A stretch of DNA of 64,000 bases, taken from NCBI RefSeq assembly GCF_028743515.2, contig NZ_CP117969.2, positions 2,699,501-2,763,500 on the forward strand, written 5' to 3'. Every line of letters starts with the position of its first letter. The first letter of the stretch is position 1. The translations under genes were made by a program, and so were the position numbers. Below are positions 9,682-19,148 of the stretch, piece after piece. The DNA comes from Imtechella halotolerans (GTDB lineage Bacteria; Bacteroidota; Bacteroidia; Flavobacteriales; Flavobacteriaceae). The notes under the pieces were generated by a model that worked only from the letters and a program-made list of their open reading frames with translations, was not told the origin of the DNA and made no database searches.

Positions 9682-11274
9682 TTAATGAGAGGTACTTAAC
9701 ATTATTACTTTGGACAGAGCATTATCATCTTTATTTACAATACGCTCATAAGCGTTTTCACCAAAAAGCTGTTCTGCAATATTTGCCTTTAGATATTTTG
9801 CAATTTCTGAATGATATATGTTAAGGTCTATCTTTAATCGACGTTGGGCTAAATATTGATTGAAATTCTGAATAAGTGATTCAGGCACTTCATAGGTAGT
9901 AATAAAATGATCTTCGTCATAATCTTGATATTGGTTACGATCACTATCTAAGTGTTCAAAAATAAAGAACGAAGCCAATCCAGATCGAAGAATGTAAGTT
10001 ACGGTTTCATCCTCAATACTCGCCGTAAGGGGAATAAATACATCAGGAATAATTCCACCACCACCGTAAACAATTTTTCCTTTAGGGGTTTTAAATTTCA
10101 ACGAATCTGCAACCTTAATACTGTCGATTGATTGTAGTTCACCACTTTCAAATCTTTTTAAATAATCCTCATAGTAGTTTTTTGTGCCGTTTTCATAAGA
10201 GCGTTGAATTGATCTACCGGTAGGAGTGTAGTATCTAGAAATGGTTAGGCGTACTGCGGACCCATCAGGTAGAGGCATTTCGCGCTGAACAAGTCCTTTT
10301 CCGAAAGATCTGCGCCCTACTATTGTCCCTTGATCATTATCTTGTAGTGCTCCAGCTATAATCTCACTAGCTGATGCTGATTTTTCATTTATTAGAACAT
10401 AAACATGGTTGTTTTCAAATGCTCCTTTTTTAGTTGCAAAGGTTTTTTCAATAGAGCCTTTTTTATTTTTGGTATACAGAATTAGTTTTTTGTCGGCCAA
10501 AAACTCGTCGGCTATTTGTTCAGCTATATTTAGGTACCCTCCAGGATTGTCTCTTAAATCTAGCACAAGTTGCGACATTCCTTTATTTTTCAATGCGTTA
10601 AGGGCATTCATAAATTCTTTATAAGTAGACTCTGCAAATCGATTGATTTTGATATATCCTAAGTCTTGAGTCAGCATATAGTAACCATCTACACTTTTGA
10701 TAGGGACTTTAGATCTATTTATTGTGAAATCTAATAAGTTTGGAGATCCTTTCCTGTGTACCTTAAGATTAATTGAAGTATTTGGCAATCCTTTTAGTTT
10801 TTTCACCACGGCTTCACTTTCCATTCCTTTGCCGTATAAGGTATCTCCATCGGCCATAAGAATGCGATCACCTGGTAATATTCCTGCTGGCATGCTAGGT
10901 CCTCCTTCTAGTGGACGAATTACAGAAAGGCTGTCTTTATACATATAAAAACTTATTCCTATGCCTACAAAATCTCCTTGCATATTCTCAGCAACCTGCT
11001 GTGCTTGTTCCTTAGGTATGTATACTGAATGCGGATCTAGTCTCTCAAGAATATTGTTTACAGTAAGGTCTACAATACTATCTGTATTTACTTGATCGAC
11101 ATATTCATATTCAATATAGTCTATAAGTCGATTCAATTTAGCTTTATTTGAATCTGTAGTAAAAAAGTCTTCTGGAGTATTGCTAAAACGTAATTTTCCA
11201 CCAATGACAACCCCTACAGCTAACGCTGTTGCAAGTATAAGTGGCCATAAATACGTTTTATGATTTTTCATCAC
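9682..11274 (-). CDS. S41 family C-terminal processing peptidase
   Basis: A 530-residue protease of the CtpA/Prc group, anchored or exported by an N-terminal hydrophobic helix (residues 10-26) and acting in the periplasm. A PDZ domain covers about residues 95-175 (GIGISF, GILPGDRIL). The S41 core follows, with the catalytic serine in KSASASEI (about Ser301) and the catalytic lysine in FGKGLVQ (about Lys326). Tail-specific proteases of this family trim or degrade envelope proteins. It is the last gene of a minus-strand run after the deaminase (39-base gap). Confidence 0.93.
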   Translation of the reverse strand: MMKNHKTYLWPLILATALAVGVVIGGKLRFSNTPEDFFTTDSNKAKLNRLIDYIEYEYVDQVNTDSIVDLTVNNILERLDPHSVYIPKEQAQQVAENMQGDFVGIGISFYMYKDSLSVIRPLEGGPSMPAGILPGDRILMADGDTLYGKGMESEAVVKKLKGLPNTSINLKVHRKGSPNLLDFTINRSKVPIKSVDGYYMLTQDLGYIKINRFAESTYKEFMNALNALKNKGMSQLVLDLRDNPGGYLNIAEQIADEFLADKKLILYTKNKKGSIEKTFATKKGAFENNHVYVLINEKSASASEIIAGALQDNDQGTIVGRRSFGKGLVQREMPLPDGSAVRLTISRYYTPTGRSIQRSYENGTKNYYEDYLKRFESGELQSIDSIKVADSLKFKTPKGKIVYGGGGIIPDVFIPLTASIEDETVTYILRSGLASFFIFEHLDSDRNQYQDYDEDHFITTYEVPESLIQNFNQYLAQRRLKIDLNIYHSEIAKYLKANIAEQLFGENAYERIVNKDDNALSKVIMLSTSH

Positions 11275-11313
11275 TTAAGTTCTTGATATTTTCTATTCCT
11301 GTGCTCTGCTAAT

Positions 11314-11751
11314 TTAGATTTCTGAAATATGTTTAATTGTAACGCCAGCACGTTCAAGAAATTGCAATCCTGAATTGTCTTTATAGGCCTCCATATAAAC
11401 TACGCGAATTATCCCTGATTGATGAATAAGCTTGCTGCACTCTTTACAAGGGGAAAGGGTAATATAAAGGGTAGCCCCTTGACATGATTGGGTTGATGCG
11501 GCGACCTTAAGGATGGCATTGGCTTCCGCGTGCAGAACATACCATTTGGTGTAACCTTCTTCATCTTCACAGTAATTCTCAAAACCGGTGGGAGTCCCAT
11601 TATAGCCATCAGAAATTATCATTCTGTCTTTTACTATAATAGCTCCAACTTGTTTACGTTTGCAATAGGATAATTTTCCCCATTCTGCAGCCATACGAAG
11701 GTAGGCTTTGTCATATCGATCTTGTTTTTCTTCAGACATGTAGTACGGCAA
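11314..11751 (-). CDS. dCMP deaminase family protein
   Basis: A 145-residue zinc-dependent cytidine/deoxycytidylate deaminase. The HAEANAI motif supplies the zinc histidine and the catalytic glutamate, and PCKEC supplies two zinc cysteines. The N-terminal YMRMAAEWGKLSYCKRKQ-like region is typical of dCMP deaminases, which make dUMP for thymidylate synthesis. ComE-type proteins share the fold, so the exact substrate is an inference. It lies between the HupE/UreJ-like gene and the S41 protease on the same strand. Confidence 0.9.
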   Translation of the reverse strand: MPYYMSEEKQDRYDKAYLRMAAEWGKLSYCKRKQVGAIIVKDRMIISDGYNGTPTGFENYCEDEEGYTKWYVLHAEANAILKVAASTQSCQGATLYITLSPCKECSKLIHQSGIIRVVYMEAYKDNSGLQFLERAGVTIKHISEI

Positions 11752-11825
11752 TTGTTAGGTAGCATTGTACAGGACGAAGATACTGTCTTTGATATGAATA
11801 ACCATACCTAGGAAGTTAATTTCTT

Positions 11826-12410
11826 CTAAAAAGGATAGGTTTCTAGGAGCATTGGGATAATGATACCAATAACCATAGAAGAGGTGATTAACATCCAATC
11901 TTTTTTATTGAAACGAAATATTGATTGAACAATAAAACTGAACAGTAACACTACCATAACAACTATGATTTGCGCAGTTTCAATCCCTAGGGCAAATTCT
12001 ATTAAAGGAAGAGCCTTGCTTTCCTGGTCAGCTATAATCTGACGGAAATAGTTTGAAAACCCTAGGCCGTGGATAAGCCCGAAAAAGAGTGTTATAAAAA
12101 AGAGTATTCCTAATTTTTCTTTGCGTGGGCCTTTTCCAGCAGTAAATATGTTAAGTAAAGCTGTAATTAAAATAGTTACGGGGATAAGAAATTCTATGAA
12201 TGATACTGAAACATTTACAATGCCAAATACAGAAAGGAAAAGTGACAGTGTATGCCCTACAGTGAATATTGTAACTAACAAGAGCACATGTTTCCAGTCT
12301 TTAAAGGTATAAGGTACTGTAAGTGCAATAAGAAATAATACATGGTCATATGCATTGATATCCAATACATGGTGTAAACCAAGATTAAAATAGAACCAAA
12401 ATTGATCCAT
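11826..12410 (-). CDS. HupE/UreJ-like membrane protein
   Basis: A 194-residue polytopic membrane protein with about six helices. Histidines sit at helix edges (GLHHVLDINAYDHVLF, TVGHTLS, GLIHGLGFSNY), the hallmark of the HupE/UreJ_2 family. Relatives are linked to nickel or cobalt uptake, but Bacteroidota members of this type stand alone and are uncharacterised. I chose the start at MDQFWFYF; the longer frame adds 25 residues without family support. No urease or hydrogenase genes are nearby. Confidence 0.8.
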   Translation of the reverse strand: MDQFWFYFNLGLHHVLDINAYDHVLFLIALTVPYTFKDWKHVLLLVTIFTVGHTLSLFLSVFGIVNVSVSFIEFLIPVTILITALLNIFTAGKGPRKEKLGILFFITLFFGLIHGLGFSNYFRQIIADQESKALPLIEFALGIETAQIIVVMVVLLFSFIVQSIFRFNKKDWMLITSSMVIGIIIPMLLETYPF

Positions 12411-12476
12411 AATATAATTAAGTTTTAAGTGGGTTGTCCAAATGTACAATAATATTTTGGATAGCATTAGGTTAAA

Positions 12477-12504
12477 AAAAATCACACTATAATGTGTGAT
12501 TTTT
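12477..12504 (-). terminator. Bidirectional terminator after the GlsB-type gene
   Basis: An ATCACAC / GTGTGAT stem is extended by A and T runs on either side. It lies 30 bases downstream of the minus-strand GlsB-type gene. Confidence 0.8.
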
Positions 12505-12534
12505 AAGTCAAAGATTGAGTAGTATAAGGCACTG

Positions 12535-12804
12535 TCATTTAGCTGATTTTGTGGCTGCTATTTTTTTCCATATAAAAAGTACGATAAGTCCTCCTAGAAC
12601 GGAAAATAACCAATCCATTGGACTCCAAAAACGTGTAGTATCTTCGAGCACTCCAAAAGCTCTACCTACAAACCCTCCGATAAGGGCTCCGGCTATTCCT
12701 ATGAGAACAGTTACAACGAATCCTCCAGGATCCTTGCCTGGCATAATAAGCTTTGCAATTGCACCAGCAATAAGACCGAAAATTATCCACGAAATTAATC
12801 CCAT
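12535..12804 (-). CDS. GlsB/YeaQ/YmgE family stress-response membrane protein
   Basis: An 89-residue protein with three hydrophobic, glycine-rich segments (GLISWIIFGLIAGAIAKL, VTVLIGIAGALIGGFVGRAFG, WLFSVLGGLIVLFIW). The LIMPGKDPGG loop is diagnostic of the transglycosylase-associated (GlsB/YeaQ/YmgE) family. Members are small inner-membrane proteins linked to general stress, with unknown mechanism. It appears to be a single-gene unit with its own terminator. Confidence 0.92.
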   Translation of the reverse strand: MGLISWIIFGLIAGAIAKLIMPGKDPGGFVVTVLIGIAGALIGGFVGRAFGVLEDTTRFWSPMDWLFSVLGGLIVLFIWKKIAATKSAK

Positions 12805-12989
12805 AAATACCTCTATTAGTAAAATTAGTACTACTAATATATTCAGAATCAGTTTATTTTCCTAATAAAATTTTGACAAATTTAGCGGTGTATACTTTCT
12901 TTCTCTCATTTTCTTCTCGTACACTGATTTTTGAGATTGTTAAAGTATAAAATTATTGTGCTTTAACACAAGTAGTTATATTTTCTTAT

Positions 12990-13040
12990 TTGAAATAAGT
13001 CTAAATAAATTTGTTTTTTATGAGTTGACTATTACCTTTG
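12990..13040 (+). promoter_or_regulatory. Promoter with overlapping Fur-like box for siderophore receptor
   Basis: TTTG at 13010-13013 and TACCTTTG at 13033-13040 are separated by 19 bases, matching the Bacteroidota -33/-7 promoter. A partly palindromic TTGAAATAAGTCTAAATAAA stretch (12990-13009) overlaps the -33 element. It resembles iron-repressor boxes and shares the 13-mer TCTAAATAAATTT with the promoter at 63058-63070. Iron control is an inference. Confidence 0.6.
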
Positions 13041-13069
13041 CATCGTTATTTTAATTAAATCTAAATAAA

Positions 13070-15442
13070 ATGAAATATTGTTTTGTTTTTTGTCTATTAT
13101 TAGCTTTTCAGATAACTTCAGCCCAGCAAAAAAGCCTGAGGGGTACAATAGTTGATGAACAAGAGCAACCTATAGCTTTTGCGAATGTTCTTATACAAGG
13201 TACGTCTATTGGTGTTTCTGCAGGTGAGGACGGTGTGTTTGTATTACATAATCTCCCTCAAGGCCAATTAAAATTACGTGTAAGTGCTGTCGGTTTTAAA
13301 ACAATTCTCCAGCAAGTAAATGTGAGCCCAAGCATTAACCTTACTATTGTATTGCATGCAGATAATGAACTTGACGAAGTGGAGGTATTTGGAAACCGTT
13401 TTAAACATCCAGATAAAATAGAAACACTCACAAGACTCCCATTAGCTCCATATGAGCAGATTCAGAGTATATCTATTATTTCTGATAAGCTTATAGAACA
13501 ACAAGGAAATCTTACCATCGCCGATGCTACGAGAAATGTGCCTGGCGTATACACTTTCGCAACTTATGGTAACCGCAGTGAAAGTATGTCATCAAGAGGG
13601 TTTAGGGGCATACCAATTCTTAAAAACGGTGTGAGGGTACATTCTGATTTTAGGGGTACAGGGATTTTAACTGATATGCAAGGAGTTGATAACATCCAGG
13701 TTCTTAAAGGAAGCGCTGCTATAACACAAGGAGTGGCTACTGATTTAGGAAGTCCTGGCGGAGTAATTAATATAGTGACTAAAATTCCAAAATATACTTC
13801 AGGAGGTACTGTGAGCTTGCGTGGGGGAAGTTATGGTCAACTTCGCACTACATATGATGTATTTGGAGCAATGAATGAAAGTAAAACTTTAGCTTACAGA
13901 GTTAATGGTGCACTTGAACGTGCCGATAGTTATAGACAAGGAATTTCATCTGAAAGATTCTATATCAATCCGTCTTTTCAATGGAGATTAGGGGAAGGTA
14001 CCACAATTACCGCTGAAATGGATTATTTTGATGATAGTCGTACACCCGATCTTGGTACTGTAAATCTTGATGATATTGATGAAAATGCAATTTATAGGTT
14101 ACCTTTTAGTCAATATTTAGGGTATAGTAAAGACAAGGCAATAACCCACAATAGCACCTATTCAATTCGATTTAATCATGAAGTAAGTAATAAATTGAAA
14201 TTAATGGCTGCCTATTTTAGTTCGACATTAGATTTACAGGATAAAAGGGCTAGTTTAGGAAGTTATATAGTAGAAAATGGAGAACCTGTGTATAATAAAC
14301 GTAAACGAGGATACACAAATTCTTCACGAATGGATAACAATAAAGTTTTTCAGGTAGATCTCATTGGGGATGATATTAAAACTGGTAAAATAAAGCATAG
14401 TTTTCAAGTAGGATTTGATTATCGAACTAATGAGCTTGAGACCTCTACCAAGAGTGCTTCAGTGGTCGATTCAATAGATGTATTTGCCTCAAATTCTCAT
14501 CAATTGCCTTCTATTATAAATTATGGGCCTGAAGTAGTTGTTGAAACCACTTCAAGAGCTATAGGTGTGGTAGCCCAGGATGTAATAAGTTGGAATAATT
14601 GGTTGAAAACCTTCTTGGGTGTAAGATACAGTACAACACAGACTTCAACTGCCACGGAAATTACTCAAAATGATGCTTTTAATCCATTGATGGGGATAAT
14701 ATTCAATCCTTATGCAAACGTGAATGTTTTTGCTTCATATACTAATAGTGCGTATCCTCGAACTGCTTCTCGTTTGGATAAAAATGGGAGTGAGTTAGGA
14801 AATGAGCGTTTTGATCAGTTGGAAGCGGGTGTAAAGACCAATTGGTTGGATGGTCGATTACGCCTAAATGTTACCCTGTTTAAAATAAATAATAGGAATA
14901 TTAATCTGCCAGTTTACGATGAGAATTGGGTAGCTACTGGATATTATCAAAAGGGAGGTAATGACGAGCGAAAAGGAATTGAAATTGAACTTTCTGGTCG
15001 TATAATAGATAACCTTGAAATAATAACAGGGTATTCATATATCGATGCACAGTATAAAGAACATACCTCCTTTGTGTATGGATCATCGCCACTTAATACG
15101 CCCAAGCATACATTCAATGCCTATGTGAATTATAATTTCACTAATGCTCTAAAAGGATTGAGCATAGGTGCGGGAGGTTACTATATTGGGGAACGCCCTA
15201 TCAACGATTGGAGTGCAGGACCTATTACTCATCAAGGAATTGAACCAAAAATAAAACCTTTCAATTTGGAAGGATATACACTAATAAATCTGCAATTGGG
15301 GTATCGAATTAGTTCCAACTGGAATTCTCGATTATTGTTAAACAATATATTTAATCAAATAGGGTATAATGCATACCGAGTTAGTTACATAAACCAGATT
15401 GATCCTAGAACTGTTGCAGGTTCAATTAGTTACACCTTTTAA
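13070..15442 (+). CDS. TonB-dependent siderophore receptor
   Basis: A 790-residue outer-membrane receptor. A signal peptide ends at about SAQQ, a carboxypeptidase-regulatory-like domain follows (residues 22-105), then a plug with VPGVYTFATYGNRSESMSSRG and the PGGVINIVTK plug end, then the barrel, ending SISYTF. The plug is of the FhuA/FecA siderophore type. A Fur-like box in the promoter and the PepSY-TM gene downstream support a role in ferric-siderophore uptake. Which siderophore cannot be told. Confidence 0.92.
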   Translation: MKYCFVFCLLLAFQITSAQQKSLRGTIVDEQEQPIAFANVLIQGTSIGVSAGEDGVFVLHNLPQGQLKLRVSAVGFKTILQQVNVSPSINLTIVLHADNELDEVEVFGNRFKHPDKIETLTRLPLAPYEQIQSISIISDKLIEQQGNLTIADATRNVPGVYTFATYGNRSESMSSRGFRGIPILKNGVRVHSDFRGTGILTDMQGVDNIQVLKGSAAITQGVATDLGSPGGVINIVTKIPKYTSGGTVSLRGGSYGQLRTTYDVFGAMNESKTLAYRVNGALERADSYRQGISSERFYINPSFQWRLGEGTTITAEMDYFDDSRTPDLGTVNLDDIDENAIYRLPFSQYLGYSKDKAITHNSTYSIRFNHEVSNKLKLMAAYFSSTLDLQDKRASLGSYIVENGEPVYNKRKRGYTNSSRMDNNKVFQVDLIGDDIKTGKIKHSFQVGFDYRTNELETSTKSASVVDSIDVFASNSHQLPSIINYGPEVVVETTSRAIGVVAQDVISWNNWLKTFLGVRYSTTQTSTATEITQNDAFNPLMGIIFNPYANVNVFASYTNSAYPRTASRLDKNGSELGNERFDQLEAGVKTNWLDGRLRLNVTLFKINNRNINLPVYDENWVATGYYQKGGNDERKGIEIELSGRIIDNLEIITGYSYIDAQYKEHTSFVYGSSPLNTPKHTFNAYVNYNFTNALKGLSIGAGGYYIGERPINDWSAGPITHQGIEPKIKPFNLEGYTLINLQLGYRISSNWNSRLLLNNIFNQIGYNAYRVSYINQIDPRTVAGSISYTF

Positions 15443-15449
15443 GGAAAAT

Positions 15450-15496
15450 GCGGTAAATGTATTGGATTTTACGCTACATTTGCCGCCGTTTTTTTT
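15450..15496 (+). terminator. Rho-independent terminator after siderophore receptor
   Basis: A GCGGTAAATGTA / TACATTTGCCGC stem (one G-T pair) is followed by CG and eight T. It may reduce read-through into the PepSY gene. Confidence 0.85.
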
Positions 15497-15555
15497 AATG
15501 GGATGGGACTTGTCAATTATAAGCTCATAGTATATAAAGCAATAATTAAAAATTC

Positions 15556-16677
15556 ATGAAAAAACAAAAACCATACAGCGTAAAAAAATTTATTAATGAT
15601 GTTCATTTGTGGTTGGGTCTCATTAGTGGGTTGGTTCTATTTTTAGTTTGTTTAAGCGGAACAATCCTTACTTTTGAAAAGGAGATTAAAGGTTGGTTTT
15701 CTAGCCCAATGATAGTTTCTTCTGATGTTAATTTTCAACCACTTTCGAATATAGTGAGCAATGTGGAGCAACGCACTGGAGGGAAGGTGATAAGTATAAC
15801 CTTACCGGAAGCAACTGCAGCTCCTTATGAGTTACGGGTGAAGACAGATCCAACTTCACGAAGAGGTACCGCATTTGAGGTTCATCCCGAAACAGGTGAA
15901 ATTGTCAAGCCAGGAAAAACTCCTGTAGATGAATTTATGATGTTTATGTTTAGGATGCATAGGTGGTTGTTACTTGACACCTCCGTTGGGCGACCAATAG
16001 TAGGAGTTTCGACTATAATTTTCCTGATAATTTCAATCACAGGCATTATATTGTGGTTTCCAAAAAAATGGAAATGGAGAAACTTTCGTCAGGGTTTTAC
16101 CATTAAGACATCAGGGAATTGGAAACGGATAAATCATGATCTTCACAATACTTTAGGCTTTTATGCCTGCGTTTTTATTGTGATTATGGGGATAACTGGG
16201 TTATGCTGGTCGTTTGAAGGATATCGTGATGGTTTGGGCAAAATAGTTGGTGCCCCCATTTTTGGAGGAAATACTGAAAAGTTTATTACGGTTTTAGAAG
16301 ATGAGGTTGAAAAAATCTCACTTAATGATGTGAAATCTCTAACCGACAAAGAATTTCCGTATTCTGGAAAAATTACAATTTCGCTTCCATTAGGGGATGA
16401 AGGAGTATATCAAATTCGTAAATATAACACCGCAGGATGGTCGCCGGTTGCTACAGATGTATTGGTTTTAGATTTATATGGCTCCGTTTTACTGAAAGAG
16501 TTTTTTTCTGAAAAACCATTAAATGTCCAATTTGCCTCATTGATTAAGCCCATTCATACTGGTGAGATTTTTGGAATTTTTTCTAAATGGATTTATTTTA
16601 TAGCGTGTTTAATAGCTACAAGCTTGCCTGTTACAGGGACATTGATATGGTGGAATAAGCGAAAAAAGAAGCGTTAA
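15556..16677 (+). CDS. PepSY-associated transmembrane (PiuB-like) iron-uptake protein
   Basis: A 373-residue inner-membrane protein of the PepSY_TM family. Helices lie near residues 20-41, 145-167, 200-222 and 345-365. The first starts after NDVHLWLGLISG, with the HLWLG histidine motif, and further histidines (MHRWLL, HDLHNTLG) could bind haem or metal. In Bacteroidota such proteins usually follow siderophore receptors and are thought to act in ferric-siderophore reduction. The gene lies 113 bases after the receptor, beyond a terminator-like hairpin. It is convergent with the next gene at a 1-base gap. Confidence 0.9.
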   Translation: MKKQKPYSVKKFINDVHLWLGLISGLVLFLVCLSGTILTFEKEIKGWFSSPMIVSSDVNFQPLSNIVSNVEQRTGGKVISITLPEATAAPYELRVKTDPTSRRGTAFEVHPETGEIVKPGKTPVDEFMMFMFRMHRWLLLDTSVGRPIVGVSTIIFLIISITGIILWFPKKWKWRNFRQGFTIKTSGNWKRINHDLHNTLGFYACVFIVIMGITGLCWSFEGYRDGLGKIVGAPIFGGNTEKFITVLEDEVEKISLNDVKSLTDKEFPYSGKITISLPLGDEGVYQIRKYNTAGWSPVATDVLVLDLYGSVLLKEFFSEKPLNVQFASLIKPIHTGEIFGIFSKWIYFIACLIATSLPVTGTLIWWNKRKKKR

Positions 16678-16678
16678 T

Positions 16679-17644
16679 TTATTGGACAGTAAGTAGTTTA
16701 ATAAGTTTTCTGGTCACTATATCGGGGGTTTCTGAAATAAGTAAATAACTTCCCATATCAAGTGTTGCTGTAAAATATCCAGTAACACCAGCCCCCATTT
16801 CTTGTACTCCACCCATAAAAGTGAATCCCTCGGGTGCCGGAGATCTAAATGCCTTAAAGTCTCCCGAATTAATCCATGAAATAACTTGATTTATATCAGC
16901 TTCAGCTTCAACCTTCACAAGATTGACATCATGACCAACAAAGTTTTCGTAGGTTTTTTGATCAATATAATGTACGCCGAATGTATAGGTCCCTGGTGCT
17001 ATAGAATTGTCCATAGTGATACCTTGTTGAGTTGAGATTGAAATATTAAAATCTGCAGTAGGTTCTTCATTTTTATTTTTGGTGTCAGTCACTGTTATTT
17101 CTTCAAGCATTCCGTAAACTACGTGTGGAATACCGTTACTCATTCGAACGTAGCATTCCATGGCATATTTTCCTGGTGACAAGTATATGGTTGTTGTGCC
17201 AGAATGATGTGGAGATAGTAGGCCCACTCCTCCAGAAAATATAACATCTGAATACCAGGCCGGAATTTTATCGAATTCTTTTAGGCCATCAGTAATTTTT
17301 CCTTCGTTCATAAGTGTGTAGGCATCTCTAAAAGGAGGTATTAGCTCATTTTTATACTCCTCAATGGTTATTCCTTCCGGTAGTTTTTCTAGTACGAAAA
17401 AATGCACCTCGCTTGAATTGTTTTTGTATTCGAAAGTAGTCCAACCTGAAGGAATCTTTGTTGGAACGTTGAATTCCATATTTTGGGTGATTACTTCTAT
17501 TATTGTGGAATTTGAGGTTGCCTCATTAATTGTGGTTAAGGGTTTTGACTGGTTTTTTGAATCAGTCTTGCAGCCAATAAGTAGTGATACATTAACAAGA
17601 AATACAATAAAATAAAATGTTTTAATGTGAGCGCATGTTTTCAT
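16679..17644 (-). CDS. Lipoprotein with cupredoxin-like domains, function unknown
   Basis: A 321-residue lipoprotein with a signal peptide ending in the lipobox LIGC. Two regions (about residues 45-185 and 195-320) have cupredoxin-like features: a beta-rich layout, and YLSPGKYAMECYV in the first half followed by IPHVVYGM. A complete set of type-1 copper ligands is not obvious, so copper binding is uncertain. It is convergent with the PepSY gene and separate from its neighbours. Envelope location is inferred from the lipobox. Confidence 0.65.
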   Translation of the reverse strand: MKTCAHIKTFYFIVFLVNVSLLIGCKTDSKNQSKPLTTINEATSNSTIIEVITQNMEFNVPTKIPSGWTTFEYKNNSSEVHFFVLEKLPEGITIEEYKNELIPPFRDAYTLMNEGKITDGLKEFDKIPAWYSDVIFSGGVGLLSPHHSGTTTIYLSPGKYAMECYVRMSNGIPHVVYGMLEEITVTDTKNKNEEPTADFNISISTQQGITMDNSIAPGTYTFGVHYIDQKTYENFVGHDVNLVKVEAEADINQVISWINSGDFKAFRSPAPEGFTFMGGVQEMGAGVTGYFTATLDMGSYLLISETPDIVTRKLIKLLTVQ

Positions 17645-17783
17645 ATAAAGAACAGTTTAAACGTTAATTTATAGGCTACATGTGCTTTCGGGATGAGGGG
17701 CAGTAGTTGAAAGCTTGTCGTAAAATTACAAAAATTATTGAAAATCAGCTTGTTGTGCACTAGCTACCTGTAAGTTTTAAAAA

Positions 17784-18506
17784 TTAATTCATTGATCTTT
17801 CTTTTTGAATTTGTTCGTAGGCCATTTGAACCTGTTTAAACTTTTCTTCTGCGCCTTTTTTTATAGCTTCATCTGCAGTATTTACTTTGTCAGGATGGTA
17901 TTTTTTTGCCATATTACGATAGGCTTTTTTAACTTCCTCATTACTAGCATTCTTGTCAATTTCGAGGATAGTATATGCATGATCAGCATTTTTGAAAAAC
18001 ATAGCTTTTATGCTTTCATAATCATTATGAGAAAGGCTAAGAAAGCTTGCTATGAGCTTGAGTTGTTGCTCTTCAGCAGTACTAACAGCTCCGTCTGCCT
18101 GGGCAATCCCAAATAAAAAGTGGATTAATTGCAAGCGAACCTCATAACGAGTACGCATTGCTAAAAAACGACATATGTTTTCAGCAGAAACCTCTCTGTT
18201 TTTTACTACTTCATTAAAAGTACGGAAAGTGGCATTAGCGCGATCTTTACCATAGGCTTGGACAAAATATTGGCGCACATAATCAAGTTCACGCTGACTT
18301 ACCTCACCATCAGCCTTTATGATGATGGCACAAAGTGAAAGTAAATTTAATTCAAAATCAGAAGGAGAAACTGTTTGGCGTCCAAAAGAAGTTTGTGTGT
18401 ACGTTTTTACCGAAGTATTTTCAAATACACTTCCAATTAAAAAACCTATAATGGCTCCCGGGAATCGGAAAATAAAATAGCCTATTAAGGCAAAAGCCCA
18501 TTTCAT
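17784..18506 (-). CDS. DjlA-like membrane co-chaperone (TerB and DnaJ domains)
   Basis: A 240-residue protein: a short N-terminal membrane segment with Gly residues ([20 protein letters not shown]), a central TerB-like helical domain (about residues 55-165, with two DGEVSQRE / DGAVSTAE acidic motifs), and a C-terminal J domain with the HPD motif in KKYHPDKVN. This is the DjlA layout, a co-chaperone that stimulates DnaK at the inner membrane. The start at MKWAFALIG is preferred; the longest frame adds only six residues. Confidence 0.9.
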   Translation of the reverse strand: MKWAFALIGYFIFRFPGAIIGFLIGSVFENTSVKTYTQTSFGRQTVSPSDFELNLLSLCAIIIKADGEVSQRELDYVRQYFVQAYGKDRANATFRTFNEVVKNREVSAENICRFLAMRTRYEVRLQLIHFLFGIAQADGAVSTAEEQQLKLIASFLSLSHNDYESIKAMFFKNADHAYTILEIDKNASNEEVKKAYRNMAKKYHPDKVNTADEAIKKGAEEKFKQVQMAYEQIQKERSMN

Positions 18507-18623
18507 ATGTTCAATTTTGTGCAAATATACTATTTCAATCTAAACCAATTTTAGTAATAAGAAAAGCTTATGATACAGTAGTTACGATTGTGTTAATGCC
18601 GTACTGGTTAGGTCATTTTTATG

Positions 18624-18631
18624 TATCTTTG
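18624..18631 (+). promoter_or_regulatory. Bacteroidota -7 promoter element (TATCTTTG)
   Basis: TATCTTTG matches TAnnTTTG and lies 29 bases before the bacilliredoxin ATG. The -33 element is weak. Confidence 0.5.
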
Positions 18632-18660
18632 TAAGGAATTTTAATAAAAACTTTTTAGAT

Positions 18661-19071
18661 ATGTATCCAGCAGAGTTAGTAAGACCTATGCGTGAAGACT
18701 TAGTTTTAGCAGGTTTTGAAGAATTGCATACATCCGAGGCTGTTGAGGCGGCTTTGGCTCAAAAGGGCACTACTTTGGTTGTGGTTAATTCGGTATGTGG
18801 ATGTGCTGCTGCCAATGCTCGTCCAGGGGCCAAAATAAGTTTGATGAATGACAAGAAACCAGATCATTTGGTAACTGTTTTTGCAGGCGTAGATCGCGAG
18901 GCTACAGATACGGCTCGAGGCTTTATGCTTCCTTTTCCTCCTTCATCACCTTCAATGGCTTTGTTTAAAGATGGTGAATTGGTTCATATGTTAGAACGTC
19001 ACCATATCGAGGGAAGACCAGCCGAGATGATTGCTGAAAATTTAAAAGATGCTTACAACGAATTTTGCTAG
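18661..19071 (+). CDS. BrxA/BrxB family bacilliredoxin
   Basis: A 136-residue thioredoxin-fold protein of the YphP/YqiW family. The CGC active site (Cys46-Gly-Cys48) sits in VVNSVCGCAAANARPG and the C-terminal half has MLERHHIEGR. In Firmicutes these proteins remove bacillithiol from oxidised proteins; many Bacteroidota also make bacillithiol. The start at MYPAELVRPM is the family start. The gene is followed by its own terminator. Confidence 0.95.
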   Translation: MYPAELVRPMREDLVLAGFEELHTSEAVEAALAQKGTTLVVVNSVCGCAAANARPGAKISLMNDKKPDHLVTVFAGVDREATDTARGFMLPFPPSSPSMALFKDGELVHMLERHHIEGRPAEMIAENLKDAYNEFC

Positions 19072-19086
19072 TAAGTAATTGCTTAT

Positions 19087-19120
19087 AAAAACCTGATCAA
19101 TGAAACGGTCAGGTTTTTTT
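19087..19120 (+). terminator. Rho-independent terminator
   Basis: An AAACCTGA / TCAGGTTT stem is followed by T residues after the bacilliredoxin gene. Confidence 0.85.
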
Positions 19121-19148
19121 ATGTCTTATATTCTTTAAATACTACAAT

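Noticed and set aside
12515-12865. 116-codon frame antisense to the GlsB-type gene
   Set aside because: It mirrors a well-supported conserved gene on the other strand and has no family resemblance.
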